Source: Bacteroidales bacterium UBA1628 (lineage in GTDB: Bacteria; Bacteroidota; Bacteroidia; Bacteroidales; UBA932). Taken from it: 7,603 nucleotides of DNA. The DNA lies in the NCBI GenBank assembly GCA_002321335.1, contig DCMG01000047.1, positions 1 to 7,603 on the forward strand, given 5' to 3'. This document shows positions 6,763-7,603 of the stretch, piece by piece. Each line of letters begins with the position of its first letter. Within the stretch, counting starts at the first letter, position 1. Both the position numbers and the translations under genes were made by a program. The notes beneath the pieces are model-generated. The model saw nothing but the letters and a program-made list of their open reading frames with translations, searched no databases and had not been told where the DNA came from.

Positions 6763-7077
6763 TTAGAGTAAAGCGTCAAGTTTGGCTGCGATGTCAGCCT
6801 TAGGCACATTGCCCACAAGTTTGTCAACAACCTCACCACCCTTAAAGAAGAGAATGGTTGGGATGTTCCTGATTCCATACTGCATGGCTATGTCCTCGCA
6901 GTCATCCACATTGCATTTCACCACGGTCGCCTTGCCGTCATATTCAGAAGCCACGGCCTCGACCGTCGGAGCAAGCACACGGCACGGACCGCACCAAGTG
7001 GCCCAGAAGTCTACCAGAACAGGCTTGCTGTCGGAAAGTATCTCCGCGAAATTCTCGTTGGTTGCTGTCTTTTCCAT
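6763..7077 (-). CDS. trxA: Thioredoxin
   Basis: A cytoplasmic dithiol-disulfide oxidoreductase of 104 residues, the standard thioredoxin length, with no signal peptide. The active site WCGPC (28-32) has catalytic C29 and C32; the buried Asp is D23 in VDFWATW; the cis-proline is P73 in NIPTILFF; and the GGEVVDKLVG strand (80-89) follows as in E. coli TrxA. Two further cysteines (C55 and C60) lie outside the active site and could be open to secondary oxidation (inference). I choose the ATG at 7077; an in-frame TTG two codons upstream (7083) would add Met-Ile but has nothing in its favour. It appears to be the first gene of the eight-gene minus-strand unit, behind a recognisable promoter and a leader of about 50 bases. 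Confidence 0.95.
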   Translation of the reverse strand: MEKTATNENFAEILSDSKPVLVDFWATWCGPCRVLAPTVEAVASEYDGKATVVKCNVDDCEDIAMQYGIRNIPTILFFKGGEVVDKLVGNVPKADIAAKLDALL

Positions 7078-7099
7078 AATCAATAAAATTTAAAAGTCC

Positions 7100-7125
7100 G
7101 GGACGGTAACCGCAATTACCGTTCC
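7100..7125 (-). promoter_or_regulatory. Hairpin at the start of the trxA leader, or terminator of the upstream operon
   Basis: In the minus-strand RNA, GGAACGGUAA (7125-7116) can pair with UUACCGUCCC (7109-7100) around a six-base loop: nine of ten pairs form, with one A-C mismatch, and the inner seven are perfect. After the stem comes GGAC and then a T-rich stretch (TTTTAAATTTT, 7095-7085). Placed a few bases after the predicted -7 box, it would cap the 5' end of the trxA transcript. The following T-rich run also makes it a weak candidate intrinsic terminator for the RND/PG0541 unit. Confidence 0.55.
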
Positions 7126-7130
7126 AGACA

Positions 7131-7162
7131 CAAAGATAACAAATTCGATGAATATTTTACAA
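7131..7162 (-). promoter_or_regulatory. Bacteroidota-type promoter for trxA operon
   Basis: The minus strand has TATCTTTG at 7138-7131, a perfect match to the Bacteroidota -7 consensus TAnnTTTG. A TTG at 7162-7160 lies 21 bases upstream, close to the expected -33 element. The TTG is also the last sense codon of the preceding gene. The predicted transcript start is about 7124-7127, giving a leader of around 50 bases before the trxA ATG. The calling is by motif and position only. Confidence 0.65.
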
Positions 7163-7450
7163 CGCCTGCTCAATGTTCCAGACAAAGGCGCGCAGACCAA
7201 GGTCCTTATAGGCCTTGTCTTTCTGACGAAGTGCCTCAAGGACGGGCGCAACCTTTTCGTCAGAAACCATTGTCAGAATAGCGTAGTTTTGCTCCGGCCA
7301 GGCATGATCGCCATAGTGAGGAGTACCATCGACTCCTCCCCTGCCCTGGATGTCCAGCCACTGGGTGAACCCCCTCTGGCCATGGTTCTCAAGCAGTTCG
7401 ACAATCTCATTGCCGTAGGCCTGATTGTATGAGATAAATATTGCTTTCAT
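7157..7450 (-). CDS. PII-like small protein associated with RND transporter (PG0541 family)
   Basis: A 97-residue soluble protein with no signal peptide or membrane segment. The secondary-structure pattern (MKAIFISY strand, EIVELLENH helix, loop, YAILTMVS strand, VAPVLEALRQ helix, LRAFVWNIE strand) fits a ferredoxin-like PII/CutA-like fold. Its central loop, about residues 37-55, is unusual: GRGGVDGTPHYGDHAWPEQN, with H45, D48, H49 and W51. I recognise this as the Bacteroidota family named after PG0541 of Porphyromonas gingivalis, small proteins regularly encoded next to RND efflux pumps. That fits here: it starts 25 bases after the stop of an RND permease. A regulatory role, sensing a metal or small ligand and acting on the pump, is inference from fold and context. 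The family name is from memory and should be confirmed by profile search. Confidence 0.78.
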   Translation of the reverse strand: MKAIFISYNQAYGNEIVELLENHGQRGFTQWLDIQGRGGVDGTPHYGDHAWPEQNYAILTMVSDEKVAPVLEALRQKDKAYKDLGLRAFVWNIEQAL

Positions 7451-7475
7451 GATAAAATATTTAGCGAATTAATGA

Positions 7476-7603
7476 TTACCCCTTGGTCTGCGCCAATTTC
7501 TTCGCCTTGCGTCTCTCCTGCGCGGTGGCGAGAGAGCAATAGATCGTTGGAATCAGCACAAGGGTGACAAGCGTGGAGATTGTCAGACCCCAGCAGACAG
7601 TCA
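7476..7603 (-). CDS. RND-family efflux permease, C-terminal end (truncated by window)
   Basis: The last 41 codons plus stop (first complete codon 7601-7599) of a membrane protein running off the right edge. The visible part is the end of the final transmembrane helix, WGLTISTLVTLVLIPTIYC, followed by a short basic cytoplasmic tail (QERRKAKK) and TAA at 7478-7476. The G-L-x-x-S-T-L-x-T-L-x-x-I-P-x-x-Y pattern is the closing helix of the hydrophobe/amphiphile or heavy-metal RND permeases (AcrB/CzcA type). Which subfamily, and so which substrate, cannot be told from this piece. It is followed after 25 bases by the PG0541-type gene, the usual partner in this phylum. Confidence 0.85.
   Translation of the reverse strand, partial: TVCWGLTISTLVTLVLIPTIYCSLATAQERRKAKKLAQTKG

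Noticed and set aside
6763..7083. TTG at 7083 as the trxA start
   Set aside because: It would add two residues with no homology support; the ATG at 7077 gives the standard thioredoxin length.
1..7603. Mobile element, CRISPR array, tRNA/rRNA or phage genes
   Set aside because: No spaced direct repeats, terminal inverted repeats, transposase/integrase motifs or cloverleaf-like segments were seen; coding content is core housekeeping.

Overview
The window looks like chromosomal housekeeping DNA from a Bacteroidales (phylum Bacteroidota) bacterium with a mid-range GC content, judged by eye at around 50 to 55 percent. The lineage is inferred from the gene set: a GldH lipoprotein, a RicT/PSP1 protein with the Bacteroidota-type N-terminal cysteine block, a TrmB with the DPQMK version of its motif, a PG0541-type small protein beside an RND pump, and a promoter with the Bacteroidota TAnnTTTG core. 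I cannot place it to genus. An uncultured gut or rumen Bacteroidales is a reasonable guess.

Layout on the plus strand: the window opens inside a U32-family Fe-S protein gene (1-732, 5' end cut off). It converges on everything else, and a perfect 8-bp inverted repeat fills most of the 41-bp gap.

Layout on the minus strand, in transcription order from the right edge: the last 42 codons of an RND efflux permease (7603-7476), a 97-residue PII-like PG0541-type protein (7450-7157), a promoter and leader hairpin (7162-7100), then eight tightly packed genes. These are thioredoxin (trxA), a small outer-membrane beta-barrel protein, a LOG-family nucleotide phosphoribohydrolase, a long-chain polyprenyl diphosphate synthase, the clamp-loader subunit delta' (holB), ricT, gldH and trmB. 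Spacings between these eight are 16, 11, 11, -1, 13, -8 and -14 bases, so they are probably one transcription unit ending at the convergent hairpin.

The genes do not form one pathway. They cover redox (TrxA), envelope (beta-barrel, GldH), isoprenoid/quinone side chain (polyprenyl synthase), replication (HolB), RNA processing or Fe-S regulation (RicT) and tRNA modification (TrmB, and probably the U32 protein). The links with most support are RND plus PG0541, holB plus ricT (an order also found in Bacillus), and the coupled pairs polyprenyl synthase-holB and ricT-gldH-trmB.

I see no mobile element, CRISPR array, RNA gene or phage signal, and no gene-free stretch longer than about 75 bases. I do not see a clearly new biological system. 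The best leads are the histidine/aspartate loop of the PG0541-type protein, the hairpin at the predicted trxA transcript start, the RG-rich tail of RicT and the stripped-down N-terminal module of HolB.
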